From JBCBST01 sp039819115 (GTDB lineage Bacteria > Bacteroidota > Rhodothermia > Balneolales > Balneolaceae), in NCBI GenBank assembly GCA_039819115.1, contig JBCBST010000020.1, positions 1 through 33,367 on the forward strand: 33,367 nucleotides of DNA. The letters are read 5' to 3'. The first letter of the stretch is position 1. Every line of letters begins with the position of its first letter. Under the pieces are notes generated by a model, which was not told the DNA's origin, searched no databases, and saw only the letters and a program-made list of their open reading frames with translations. Shown here piece after piece: positions 17,864-27,151 of the stretch. A program made the translations under genes and the position numbers.

Positions 17864-17885
17864 AATCACTCCTGTTAAGTGATTA
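17864..17885 (+). terminator. Weak hairpin after the propeller gene
   Basis: AATCACT (17864-17870) pairs with AGTGATT (17879-17885) around an eight-base loop. There is no T run behind it, so termination is doubtful, but it is the only structure at the end of this operon. Confidence 0.3.
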
Positions 17886-17898
17886 TTAAACCTCTGCG

Positions 17899-17935
17899 CC
17901 AAGGTTAAGGTACAGTAATTCTGGGATAACCTTGG
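17899..17935. promoter_or_regulatory. Inverted repeat upstream of the giant nucleotidase gene
   Basis: CCAAGGTTA (17899-17907) and TAACCTTGG (17927-17935) form a perfect 9-base inverted repeat with a 19-base spacer, 62 bases ahead of the start codon. Half-site centres lie 28 bases apart. It may be an operator. With this spacer and no T run, a terminator is less likely. Confidence 0.35.
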
Positions 17936-17997
17936 GTTAATAGCATTTTTGCATTCTTCCGGTCTCTCTAAAAACACTAACTAACCGACAAATCAAC

Positions 17998-20900
17998 ATG
18001 ATTTCGTTTACTAAAAGAATGCTCTTAATCGGAGCTTTTTTTCTTTTAGCTACCGGAGTTGCTCAATCACAAGTACAACTTCAATTGCTAGGAGATTATC
18101 AATCAGGTGTGTTTGATGCAGGCGCAGCCGAGATTACGGCCTACGACGCTGCCACAGCCCGCCTTTTTGTGACCAATGCTGAAGACAATACGATCGACAT
18201 CCTCGATCTGTCTGACCCAACAAATATTACCTTAATTTCTTCCATCGACATGTCGAGCTACGGCGGTGGCGTGAACAGTGTTGCTACCTATAATGGTATG
18301 GTAGCCGTAGCTGTCGAAGCAGAAGTTAAAACCGATAATGGTTCTGTTGTATTTTTTGATACCGATGGGGCAAACCCTGAGGTTGTAGAGGTAGGTCCCC
18401 TGCCCGATATGGTAACCTTCTCTCCAGACGGAACACTGGTTTTTGTTGCCAATGAAGGTGAACCCAACGATGATTATACCATCGATCCTAAAGGTGGAAT
18501 TTCCAGAATTGATGTCGCAACAAAAGCTGTAACTACCAGAGATTTCACAGCTTTTGACGCGAATCAGCAAAACTTTATAGACGCTGGCGTTCGTGTTTTT
18601 GGTCCCGGAGCGGTTTTATCTGATGACCTTGAGCCGGAATACATTGCTATTTCCAGCGATGGTAACACCGGGTATATCATGCTTCAGGAAAACAACGCAC
18701 TTGGGATTTTTCAACCCTCAACCGGTGCCATCGTTAACCTCGTACCCTTAGGATTTAAAGACCATTCAGTTGAAGGCAATGGCTTTGATGCCAGCAACGA
18801 CGACGATGCCATCAATATCCAGACCTGGCCAACCAAAGGGATGTATCAACCCGACGGTTTTGACATTTATGACGTAAATGGCACATCGTACCTCATTACA
18901 GCTAATGAAGGAGATGCCCGCGATTACGATGGATTTACTGAAGAATTCCGCGTACGTGACCTACGTCTGAACACCAACATCTTTACCGAATCTAATCTGC
19001 AGGACAATGACCAATTGGGACGTCTTCGTATCACAGCAGCAAACGGTCGTAGCGCAGACTCTTTATACTTTTTAGTTGAAGCCGATTCTGCACAGGAAGT
19101 AACCGGTGGGGATAACCGTGGTTCTGGTGAAGGTGAGCTATTCTACAATGTGGCTACTCAAACTATGACCATGACCTTCACCTTTGAAGGACTGGATTTC
19201 GTAGACTTTAATGGCGGCACGGCACTTACAGCCGGTGATGCTACCGACGACGTTACCTTGATGCATATTCACCAGGGAGCCCGTGGTGCAAATGGTGGAG
19301 TTGTTTTTGATATCCTGAACGACGGAGACACCAATGTTACAACCGATGCGGGTGTAACCACCCTTACTTCTGTCTGGACCCAGGGTGACGCTGCATTCGA
19401 TGCGTTCCTGGATCAAATGCAGGGCGCAATCCTCGAACAAGATGTTGACCTGTACCTTAACGTACACACAAGCGGAGAGCCCGCTGGTGCTATTCGTGGT
19501 CAGCTGGTAGCCGACCCATTATATGATGAGTTGTTTTCTTATGGAGCACGTTCATTCTCCATCTGGAATGGAAATACCGGTGCCCTCGTCTTTGATTCCG
19601 GTGACGATTTCGAGACTCGTTTAGCCACACTGGAGGCAGAGAATTTTAACTCTACCAACTCTGAAAACGACTCCTTCGACAACCGTTCTGACGATAAAGG
19701 TCCTGAACCAGAAGCCGTTACCATTGCCACTATTGGCGGTACTCCTTATGCTTTCATCGCCCTTGAGCGTATTGGTGGCGTCATGGTTTATGATGTTTCT
19801 GATCCTGCAGCTCCGGAATATGTGAGCTACACAAACTCCCGAAACTTCGATGAGCTTGATTTCAACGAAGACACCCTCGAAGAACTCGATGATGATGGAA
19901 ACACCGAGGAGATTGCAGCCATTATGGCTTCCACTCTCTCTTCAGGCCCGGAAGACATTACGTTTATCTCTGATTCGGAAAGCCCCACAGGAAGACCACT
20001 AGCCGTAGTAGCTAACGAGGTTACGGGCTCTGTACTGGCTTACGAAATCGTGTTCGAATCAGAAGCAGCTCCACTGTTTATTTCAGAATATGCTGAAGGA
20101 TCCAGTAATAACAAATATCTTGAAATCTACAACCCAACCGATGAAGCCGTTAATCTTTCTGATTATGGATTCGCCTCGGTAGCTAACGAGCCTGAAATTC
20201 CCGGACAGGCCGACTTTTTCAATCCTTTCCTGGAAGGCCAAGTGATCCAACCCGGCGACGTATTCATCTGGGCAGACCGCAATGCAGATGATGCCACCAT
20301 CCTGGCTGAAGAAGATTCCATGCCAAGTGCATTTAGCTTGTTTAATGGTGATGACAGTTGGGCATTGGTATTTGGAACAGCTGACAGCTACGAAATACTC
20401 GACCTCATCGGTAATTTCAACGAACGTGGCCCATGGGATGTAGCCGGGATTGCGGATGCTACACAAAACCGTACCCTCGTCCGTAAGTCAGCGATTACCC
20501 ACGGTAACCCAGCCCCGCTTGGCTCGTTTGGCACCAACGCCACCGATTCAGAGTGGATCGTTCGTGATCAGAATGATTTTACCGGGTTAGGTTCGCACAT
20601 GATTGATAACTCCATCCGTCTGACGATCCTTCACAACAATGATGGAGAATCCCAACTGGTGAGCCTGGGTGATGACACCCTTTCCAACTTTGGTGGGGTT
20701 GCCCGATTCAAAACGCTGGTAGATCAACTGCGTGATGAAGCTACGTTCCCTGGATCCGGAGCTCTTTTACTCTCTTCTGGTGACAACTTCCTTGCCGGCC
20801 CGGAATTCAATGCCGGACAAAGTGATGGTATTTTCTACGATGCTGTTGCTCTTAACGAGCTGGATTATGATGCCATCGCATTGGGTAATCACGACTTTGA

Positions 20901-23900
20901 TTTTGGTCCCGAAATTACGGCCGATTTCATCGAAGCTTTTGGCGAAGATGGTGCACCATTCGTAAGTGCAAACCTCGATTTCAGCAACGAGCCCCGCTTA
21001 GATGCTCTTGAAAACGAAGGCCGTCTGGCGTCAAGCGTAATCGTTCAGGTTCAAAACCAAATGATAGGTATTGTTGGTGCTACCACACCTAACCTCCCCT
21101 TCATTTCTGCTCCGCGTAATGTGATTGTAGACAACATGGTGCTCGAAGCTGTACAGGTCGAAATTGATGCACTCGAAGCGGAAGGCATCAACAAAATCAT
21201 CCTCATCAGTCACTTACAGGGTATTGAAGAAGATTCTGTACTGGCTACACAGCTTTCCGGTATTGATGTAATGATCGCTGGTGGCGGAGACGAACTCCTG
21301 GCCAATCCTGGTGACTTACTAATTCCTGGACAGGAGAACCAGGTACGCAGCGCATACCCGATTTATGCCACCAACGACGACGGAAACCAAGTACCTATCG
21401 TTACTACAAGAGGTAATTATTCATACCTGGGTAAACTGGTCATCGAATTCGATGAAAATGGCGATATCACCAATGTGATAGAAGAAGAATCTGGTCCGGT
21501 TCGTGTTTCCGGCGTAGGAACAGATGCTGTTGCTGAAAATCAGGATCTGATTGATGAGGTGGTTACTCCGGTTCAGGAATTTCTTGACGGTCTGGCCAGT
21601 AACGTTATTGCTACTACCGAAGTGCCCTTAGATGGTGTTCGTGGTAACGTGCGCGGCAGAGAAACCAATATCGGTAACCTGATCACCGATGCCTACCTGG
21701 CCATTGCCCGAGATCGTGCGGCTTCGTTCGGTGTTAAACAACCCGATGTAGCTGTGATGAATGGTGGCGGTATCCGTAACGATAATGTGATCGCAGCAGG
21801 TGGTATCTCTGAACTCCAAACGTTCAACATTCTTCCATTCTCTAACTTCCTGAGTGTCGTGGAGGATATTCCTCCGGCACAGTTTAAAGAGATCATGGAA
21901 AACGCGGTTTCTAAAATCAGTGCTGAAACAGGCCTGCCTGCAGGTGACGGAACAGGACGATTTGCGCAGGCTTCCGGCTTCTCTTTCGTATATGATGAAA
22001 GCCGACGCCCACGTGAATTTGATCAAAACGATAACGTGACCTTCTCTGGCGATCGTATCCTCGATATCGTTCTTGACGACGACACCACCTTCGTCGTTCG
22101 TAACGGACAAGTGGTTGATGGTGCCCCGGATGTATCCATGGCCATTGGCGACTTCAACGCCGCTGGTGGTGACCAATATCCGTTTGGAGAGCTTGGATTC
22201 ACTCAGCTGGGTATCACCGACCAGCAATCCCTTGCTTTATATATCAGCAGTGGTGAATACCTTGACGGCACGATCTCAGAGGATGACTATCCTGAAGGCG
22301 GCCGTGGTAACATTACCCGTTTGAGCACCCCTCTTGACGAAGTACGCGTACGCCAGGACGACATTCGCATTACGGCTGTAGGTGTGGTTACACGGACTCT
22401 GGGCGGTGGAACCCGTATCCAGGATGAATATGGTGGAATCTTTATCCGTCATACCAATGAAGGCAATCCCTTTGCGGAAGCTGTTTTAGACGGTGATATT
22501 CGTCCTGGTACGGTTGTTCGCGTAACGGGTGATCTAAGCTCCTTTTCCGGGTTAAAGCAGATCAACAACAACGATGTGGTAAACTTCGAAATCTTAGACT
22601 TCGACCAGGTGCCACCGGCAATTCCACTTACCTTAGCCGAAATATCTGCGAATGGAGAAGAGTATGAAAGCAGGCTCATAGCGGTAACTGATGTGACGAT
22701 TGATGCCGACGGAGACACAGAATTCGGAAGCAGCAGTACCTACGATATTGCCACTCCGAATGATGCTACCGGCAACGTTACCCTCCGAATCGGAAGTAGC
22801 GGAGATACCAACCTGGATGGTACCACCATTCCAACTACCGCCGTTAACTTTGTTGGAGTACTGACTCAGTTCAATAACTTCGGTAATAACCCGGATGAGG
22901 TTTCCTATCAATTACTGCCTATTAACGTCACCGACTTACAGTCTGGTTTCACGCTTGCCTTGTTGCATAACAACGATGGCGAATCCCAATTGGTAAGCCT
23001 TGGGGATGGTGAAGAAGCCAATTTTGGTGGTGTAGCCCGGTTCAGAACATTAGTTGATGAAGTACGATCTGAAAACCGTGAAATGGGTCGTGGCGTATTG
23101 ATGCTTTCCTCAGGTGATAACTTCCTTCCCGGACCGGAATTCACCGTGAGTCTGAATGATTCCATCTTCTACGATGCCATTGCTGTAGACGCCATAGGAT
23201 ATGACGCCCTCGCAATTGGTAATCACGACTTCGACTTCGGCCCGGATGTACTTTTCGAATTCGCCGATTTCGTTGAGTCTACCTTCCTGAGTGCCAACCT
23301 CGACTTTTCTGCAAACGACAGTCTGACTCGCCTGGTTAATGAAGAACGCATTGCAAGCAGTGCAATCTTCAATGTAAATGGCCAGAATATTGGTATTGTT
23401 GGCGCAACTACGCCAAACCTGCCGTTCATCTCCTTCCCGGACGATGTTGAAGTTGGTCAGGATGTAGCAGCTGCTGTTCAGGCTGAAATCGACGACCTGG
23501 AATCACAGGGTGTCAACAAAATCATCCTCATCAGTCACCTTCAGGGTGTGGAGGAAGATTCCACACTGGCTACCCAGCTTTCTGGTATCGATATCGTGAT
23601 TGCAGGCGGTGGAGACGAGCTCCTGGCAAATGAAGGCGATCTTCTCATCCCCGGCGACGAAGGAGATATCTACAGCGAATATCCCATACTTACCAACAAC
23701 ATGGATGGAGATCAGGTAGCCATCGTGACTGGTCCCGGCAACTATGCCTACCTTGGCCAGTTGGTTATAGAGTTTGATGGCGCTGGTGAAATCCTGTCTA
23801 TTCTGGATGAATCCGGCCCAATTCGCGTGGTTGATGCAGCTTTTGCAGATGACGGTGTGATTGCAGACCCTGCCCTTCAGCAATTTGTGGTAGATCCGGT

Positions 23901-24975
23901 AGCCGCTGGTGTTGAAGCCCTTGGTCAGAACGTGATTGCTACCACAGCGGTAACCCTGGATGCCGGTTCAAATGATATCAGAGCCAGAGAAACCAACCAG
24001 GGTAACCTGATTGCTGACGGATTCTTATGGCAGGCAAACCGATATGCTGCAAACAACAGCGGATTCCCAACCGCAGATATTGCCGTTGCAAACGGTGGTG
24101 GCATCCGTAATGATGATATCGCACCTGGAGAAATATCGGAACTGACCACATTGAACATGCTTCCATTCTCCAACTTCATCGCTGTTGTTGAGAATGTAAC
24201 GCCCGAGACCTTTAAGCTGATGATGGAAAACGCCGTTTCCAGAATCGTGCTTGATGAAAACGGAGCCCCTCAGCGTCAGGGTGGCGGCACAGGCCGGTAT
24301 GCTCAGATATCCGGGTTTACGTTCGAGTATAATGTGGCCGAAACGGCTCTTGAGTTAGATTTCGAAGGAAATGTGGTTACACCAGGTACACGTATCATTG
24401 ACATCATTCTGGATGATGGTACGGCAATTGTACGGGACGGTGTGATTCTGGAAAACGCCCCGAATGTGAACATTGCCACGGCAGATTTCACTGCACAAGG
24501 TGGCGACCAATATCCATTCCAGAACAATACCTTTGAACGTACAGATGTTACCTATCAGCAATCGTTGTTTAACTACCTTGTAGCTCCGGTTTCTGAAGGT
24601 GGCCTTGAAGGACAGGTTACAGCCGCTCAGTATCCGGAAGGTGGAGAAGGCCGTATTGCCTTAACCGATCGCCGGCCTGTTTCCAACGATAATACTGACC
24701 TGGGCTTGCCCGTAGAGTTTGCCCTTCAGCAGAACTATCCTAACCCGTTCAACCCAACTACGAACATTAACTTCGACCTTCCGGAAGCTTCGGAAGTTCG
24801 CCTGACGGTATACAACACCATCGGTCAGCAAGTAATGACGTTAGTTAACCAACGCATGAATGCGGGACGACACACCGTGAACTTTGATGCTTCTACGCTG
24901 GCCTCCGGCATGTACATCTACCGGATTGAAGCCGGTTCGTTCACGCGCACCATGAAAATGATGCTGATTAAGTAA
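17998..24975 (+). CDS. Giant secreted tandem 5'-nucleotidase with T9SS sorting domain
   Basis: This 2325-residue protein is exported and then moved across the outer membrane by the type IX system. The layout is: signal peptide to about residue 25; choice-of-anchor I propeller-like domain at about 30-351 and 506-690, split by a CHRD domain (355-505, with LMHIHQGARG and GEPAGAIRGQL); lamin-tail-like domain at 691-860 (LFISEYAEGSSNNKYLEIYN); first 5'-nucleotidase at 875-1443; OB-like domain at 1446-1648; second 5'-nucleotidase at 1652-2226; T9SS type A tail at 2238-2325 ending KMMLIK. Both nucleotidases keep GNHDFD (963-968, 1741-1746), SHLQ, the NGGGIR substrate loop and GGDQYPF. However, DxH reads DGE (882-884, 1660-1662) and GGHxQ reads GGGDE. 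It probably dephosphorylates extracellular nucleotides or nucleic-acid fragments. It appears monocistronic and ends at a strong terminator. Confidence 0.88.
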   Translation: MISFTKRMLLIGAFFLLATGVAQSQVQLQLLGDYQSGVFDAGAAEITAYDAATARLFVTNAEDNTIDILDLSDPTNITLISSIDMSSYGGGVNSVATYNGMVAVAVEAEVKTDNGSVVFFDTDGANPEVVEVGPLPDMVTFSPDGTLVFVANEGEPNDDYTIDPKGGISRIDVATKAVTTRDFTAFDANQQNFIDAGVRVFGPGAVLSDDLEPEYIAISSDGNTGYIMLQENNALGIFQPSTGAIVNLVPLGFKDHSVEGNGFDASNDDDAINIQTWPTKGMYQPDGFDIYDVNGTSYLITANEGDARDYDGFTEEFRVRDLRLNTNIFTESNLQDNDQLGRLRITAANGRSADSLYFLVEADSAQEVTGGDNRGSGEGELFYNVATQTMTMTFTFEGLDFVDFNGGTALTAGDATDDVTLMHIHQGARGANGGVVFDILNDGDTNVTTDAGVTTLTSVWTQGDAAFDAFLDQMQGAILEQDVDLYLNVHTSGEPAGAIRGQLVADPLYDELFSYGARSFSIWNGNTGALVFDSGDDFETRLATLEAENFNSTNSENDSFDNRSDDKGPEPEAVTIATIGGTPYAFIALERIGGVMVYDVSDPAAPEYVSYTNSRNFDELDFNEDTLEELDDDGNTEEIAAIMASTLSSGPEDITFISDSESPTGRPLAVVANEVTGSVLAYEIVFESEAAPLFISEYAEGSSNNKYLEIYNPTDEAVNLSDYGFASVANEPEIPGQADFFNPFLEGQVIQPGDVFIWADRNADDATILAEEDSMPSAFSLFNGDDSWALVFGTADSYEILDLIGNFNERGPWDVAGIADATQNRTLVRKSAITHGNPAPLGSFGTNATDSEWIVRDQNDFTGLGSHMIDNSIRLTILHNNDGESQLVSLGDDTLSNFGGVARFKTLVDQLRDEATFPGSGALLLSSGDNFLAGPEFNAGQSDGIFYDAVALNELDYDAIALGNHDFDFGPEITADFIEAFGEDGAPFVSANLDFSNEPRLDALENEGRLASSVIVQVQNQMIGIVGATTPNLPFISAPRNVIVDNMVLEAVQVEIDALEAEGINKIILISHLQGIEEDSVLATQLSGIDVMIAGGGDELLANPGDLLIPGQENQVRSAYPIYATNDDGNQVPIVTTRGNYSYLGKLVIEFDENGDITNVIEEESGPVRVSGVGTDAVAENQDLIDEVVTPVQEFLDGLASNVIATTEVPLDGVRGNVRGRETNIGNLITDAYLAIARDRAASFGVKQPDVAVMNGGGIRNDNVIAAGGISELQTFNILPFSNFLSVVEDIPPAQFKEIMENAVSKISAETGLPAGDGTGRFAQASGFSFVYDESRRPREFDQNDNVTFSGDRILDIVLDDDTTFVVRNGQVVDGAPDVSMAIGDFNAAGGDQYPFGELGFTQLGITDQQSLALYISSGEYLDGTISEDDYPEGGRGNITRLSTPLDEVRVRQDDIRITAVGVVTRTLGGGTRIQDEYGGIFIRHTNEGNPFAEAVLDGDIRPGTVVRVTGDLSSFSGLKQINNNDVVNFEILDFDQVPPAIPLTLAEISANGEEYESRLIAVTDVTIDADGDTEFGSSSTYDIATPNDATGNVTLRIGSSGDTNLDGTTIPTTAVNFVGVLTQFNNFGNNPDEVSYQLLPINVTDLQSGFTLALLHNNDGESQLVSLGDGEEANFGGVARFRTLVDEVRSENREMGRGVLMLSSGDNFLPGPEFTVSLNDSIFYDAIAVDAIGYDALAIGNHDFDFGPDVLFEFADFVESTFLSANLDFSANDSLTRLVNEERIASSAIFNVNGQNIGIVGATTPNLPFISFPDDVEVGQDVAAAVQAEIDDLESQGVNKIILISHLQGVEEDSTLATQLSGIDIVIAGGGDELLANEGDLLIPGDEGDIYSEYPILTNNMDGDQVAIVTGPGNYAYLGQLVIEFDGAGEILSILDESGPIRVVDAAFADDGVIADPALQQFVVDPVAAGVEALGQNVIATTAVTLDAGSNDIRARETNQGNLIADGFLWQANRYAANNSGFPTADIAVANGGGIRNDDIAPGEISELTTLNMLPFSNFIAVVENVTPETFKLMMENAVSRIVLDENGAPQRQGGGTGRYAQISGFTFEYNVAETALELDFEGNVVTPGTRIIDIILDDGTAIVRDGVILENAPNVNIATADFTAQGGDQYPFQNNTFERTDVTYQQSLFNYLVAPVSEGGLEGQVTAAQYPEGGEGRIALTDRRPVSNDNTDLGLPVEFALQQNYPNPFNPTTNINFDLPEASEVRLTVYNTIGQQVMTLVNQRMNAGRHTVNFDASTLASGMYIYRIEAGSFTRTMKMMLIK

Positions 24976-25005
24976 GCCTGCCTTACTTCTCAGATTATTG
25001 AGATT

Positions 25006-25037
25006 AACCCCGTACTCGTTGAGTGCGGGGTTTTTTT
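25006..25037 (+). terminator. Rho-independent terminator of the giant nucleotidase gene
   Basis: CCCCGTACTC (25008-25017) pairs with GAGTGCGGGG (25021-25030), with one G-T wobble and a three-base loop, followed by seven T residues. It lies inside a longer reading of the next ORF, which argues for the later start of that gene. Confidence 0.9.
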
Positions 25038-25099
25038 ATGCGTTTTGTAACCGCATACATGCACCACCGTATCCCGCTTTTTTTAACTATGTTGGATGT

Positions 25100-26149
25100 A
25101 TGACCTTCTCCAGATTTTTTGCTCTTGGTTTCTTTTTGCTCATAACAAACCCTCTTCTATTCAGTCAGTCTTCGGGTAACCGCACATTCTCCTCGTCTGG
25201 TCTGGATTCCCTGTCCCGTTTTCTGGAATACAAAGGGTCCTCTGCCATGATGATTGTGAAAGATGATTCCGTTGTGTTTTCGTGGGGTGCTACCGATCAA
25301 AAGCTCTTAGTCCACTCCATTCGTAAATCTCTCCTTAATTCTTTAATTGGTATCGCTGTCTCAGAAGGTAAAATAGATACCAATTCCACACTCTCGGATT
25401 GGAATATTGATGATAAGATGGCGCTATCTGAACAGGAGAAATCAGCACGGATAGCCGATTTACTGGCCTCAAGATCCGGAGTCTATCACCTGGCAGCCGC
25501 TACTTCTACGGGTATGCTAAGAAACAAACCCAGCCGTAATTCACATGCTCCCGGATCGCATTATTACTATAACAATTGGGATTTTAATGTACTGGGATTC
25601 ATCCTGGAACAAGCCTATTCCACATCGTTGTATACCCTTTTTGATGAACGAATAGCCCAACCCCTTGGAATGACTGATTATCAGAATAATATAGATACGG
25701 TGATACTGAACCCTGGCGAAGAGGACATCGAGATTTCCGAGGCAGATGGCTTTTACCAGTTTGAAACCGATAAGTCGGTGTATCCCGCCTATCACTTTCG
25801 GCTTACAACCAAAGATATGATCAGGTACGCCCGGCTCTATTTACAAAATGGAAACTGGGAAGGAAAACAGATCATACCTGCAGACTGGATACGCAGCAGC
25901 ACAACGCCCAAGTCGGTTTACAATGAACAATACGGACTTTCTTATGGACTACTTTGGTATGTGTTGGTCGATAAAGGAGATTCGGAAAGACATTCTTTTT
26001 ACCACACAGGTACAGGTGTTCATATGATGGCCGTATATCCTTCGTCCAATATGGTTTTTGTTCACCGTGTGGATACCGAACAACCGTATCAGTTTACTGG
26101 CAGAGACCTGATCGGTATGATCAATCTTGTGTTCGGAGCCCTCGAGTAA
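25100..26149 (+). CDS. Exported serine hydrolase, class C beta-lactamase-like
   Basis: This 349-residue protein has the beta-lactamase/penicillin-binding fold used by class C beta-lactamases, DD-peptidases and esterases. I chose the ATG at 25100 because it gives a signal peptide (MTFSRFFALGFFLLITNPLLFSQ). The longer reading starts with TTG at 24998 and would translate through the terminator. The nucleophile motif SxxK is S73-I-R-K76, the second motif is Y157-N-N159, and the third motif is HTGTG at 302-306, with His in place of the Lys of KTG. All three active-site elements are therefore present. The His and the fold fit periplasmic esterase-like members as well as true beta-lactamases. It lies behind the terminator of the previous gene and is convergent with folE2. 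Confidence 0.82.
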   Translation: MTFSRFFALGFFLLITNPLLFSQSSGNRTFSSSGLDSLSRFLEYKGSSAMMIVKDDSVVFSWGATDQKLLVHSIRKSLLNSLIGIAVSEGKIDTNSTLSDWNIDDKMALSEQEKSARIADLLASRSGVYHLAAATSTGMLRNKPSRNSHAPGSHYYYNNWDFNVLGFILEQAYSTSLYTLFDERIAQPLGMTDYQNNIDTVILNPGEEDIEISEADGFYQFETDKSVYPAYHFRLTTKDMIRYARLYLQNGNWEGKQIIPADWIRSSTTPKSVYNEQYGLSYGLLWYVLVDKGDSERHSFYHTGTGVHMMAVYPSSNMVFVHRVDTEQPYQFTGRDLIGMINLVFGALE

Positions 26150-26153
26150 ACCT

Positions 26154-26181
26154 AAAAAAATAGCCCTCGGTTGAGGGCTAT
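26154..26181 (-). terminator. Terminator between convergent serine hydrolase and folE2 genes
   Basis: ATAGCCCTC (26160-26168) pairs perfectly with GAGGGCTAT (26173-26181) around a four-base loop. The A run at 26154-26160 gives a T run only on the minus strand, so it serves the folE2 operon best. It may also stop transcripts of the serine hydrolase gene. Confidence 0.8.
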
Positions 26182-26218
26182 ATGATAATGCTTATACGTA
26201 AAGAAATGGGCTCGTAGG

Positions 26219-27118
26219 TTATCTCAATCCGTTGGGTAAGCCTTTGCATATTCTGCTTACCGCATCATGACTATGGAGGCTCTCCATGTGTATACAGGTA
26301 ACCACAAAATCATGGATGCTGTTATAGCTATCAAGCTCGTCATACAACAACCGGGCTGCGTCTTCTACAAACTTCTGGTACGTACCATTAAGTTCAGCAA
26401 AAGCCTGCTCGTCTTCCCGTTTAACCATAACCTGGGTCTCCGTTTTAAGGGCATTACGGCATACCTGAACAAGGTCTTCTACAAAAAACTCATCTTTTAG
26501 TGATACCGTAACATGGGCAACACTTCGCTGACTATGAGGGATTGCTGCCACTTGTCGGGTTTCACGGGCATGTTCTGATAGCTCATACGAACATGGACAT
26601 GCACTACTGTATACAAAATCCAGATGCATGAATTTTTGGTACCGCCCATAGTTATCCAGCACACCCTCAAATGCCACCTCGTAATATTGATAACCTTGCA
26701 TATCAGATCGCAGACTATCCATTAACAGCGGATAGTTAAACGATATCTTGATTCGGGCTTCCTGACTTTCCAAATCGGTTCGGTATGCTTCCAGGATATC
26801 TTTTACCATGTCCAAATGAAAACACCGGTCTTTGAAGGTATAAAAGGTACGCATGATTCTACTCATGTTGATCCCCTTTTTATCCATGTCCAGGCTTACG
26901 TAGCCTTCTACAGAAGCCTCTAGTGTAATTGGGTCACCTTCCCGGGACCGAAACTTCAATGGTAACCTGAAGTTGGAGATTCCTACTTGTTGAATGGGTA
27001 CGTTTGCCCCCTCGATAAGTGAGGCAGGTCCGTTTTGTAAATCGGGAAGGGTTGATTTGTATTCAGGAGTAACCTGAAACGCGGGATCGTACATCCGCTT
27101 AACCTGTGATTTGATCAT
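26219..27118 (-). CDS. folE2: GTP cyclohydrolase FolE2 (type IB)
   Basis: This 299-residue cytoplasmic enzyme converts GTP to 7,8-dihydroneopterin triphosphate, the first step to folate, queuosine and biopterin-type cofactors. Family signatures are VGISNFRLPL at 46-55, KGINMSR at 81-87, the catalytic cysteine region SACPCSYE at 172-179 (Cys174 or Cys176), and PHSQRS at 194-199. Its length is normal for FolE2. FolE2 enzymes use a range of metals and often replace zinc-dependent FolE. The start is an ATG with a weak GAGAG stretch upstream. It is second in a two-gene operon, 33 bases behind the pterin synthase, so its product feeds that enzyme directly. Confidence 0.93.
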   Translation of the reverse strand: MIKSQVKRMYDPAFQVTPEYKSTLPDLQNGPASLIEGANVPIQQVGISNFRLPLKFRSREGDPITLEASVEGYVSLDMDKKGINMSRIMRTFYTFKDRCFHLDMVKDILEAYRTDLESQEARIKISFNYPLLMDSLRSDMQGYQYYEVAFEGVLDNYGRYQKFMHLDFVYSSACPCSYELSEHARETRQVAAIPHSQRSVAHVTVSLKDEFFVEDLVQVCRNALKTETQVMVKREDEQAFAELNGTYQKFVEDAARLLYDELDSYNSIHDFVVTCIHMESLHSHDAVSRICKGLPNGLR

Positions 27119-27151
27119 AAATTCTCTCGTAAAATGAATAGTAATATGAAA

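Noticed and set aside
21628..22227. 199-residue minus-strand ORF within the giant nucleotidase gene
   Set aside because: It is a reverse-strand shadow of the conserved nucleotidase module, with no domain or start signal of its own.
24998..25099. Longer N-terminus of the serine hydrolase starting at TTG 24998
   Set aside because: It runs through the terminator hairpin at 25006-25037 and puts 34 unlikely residues ahead of a clear signal peptide starting at 25100.
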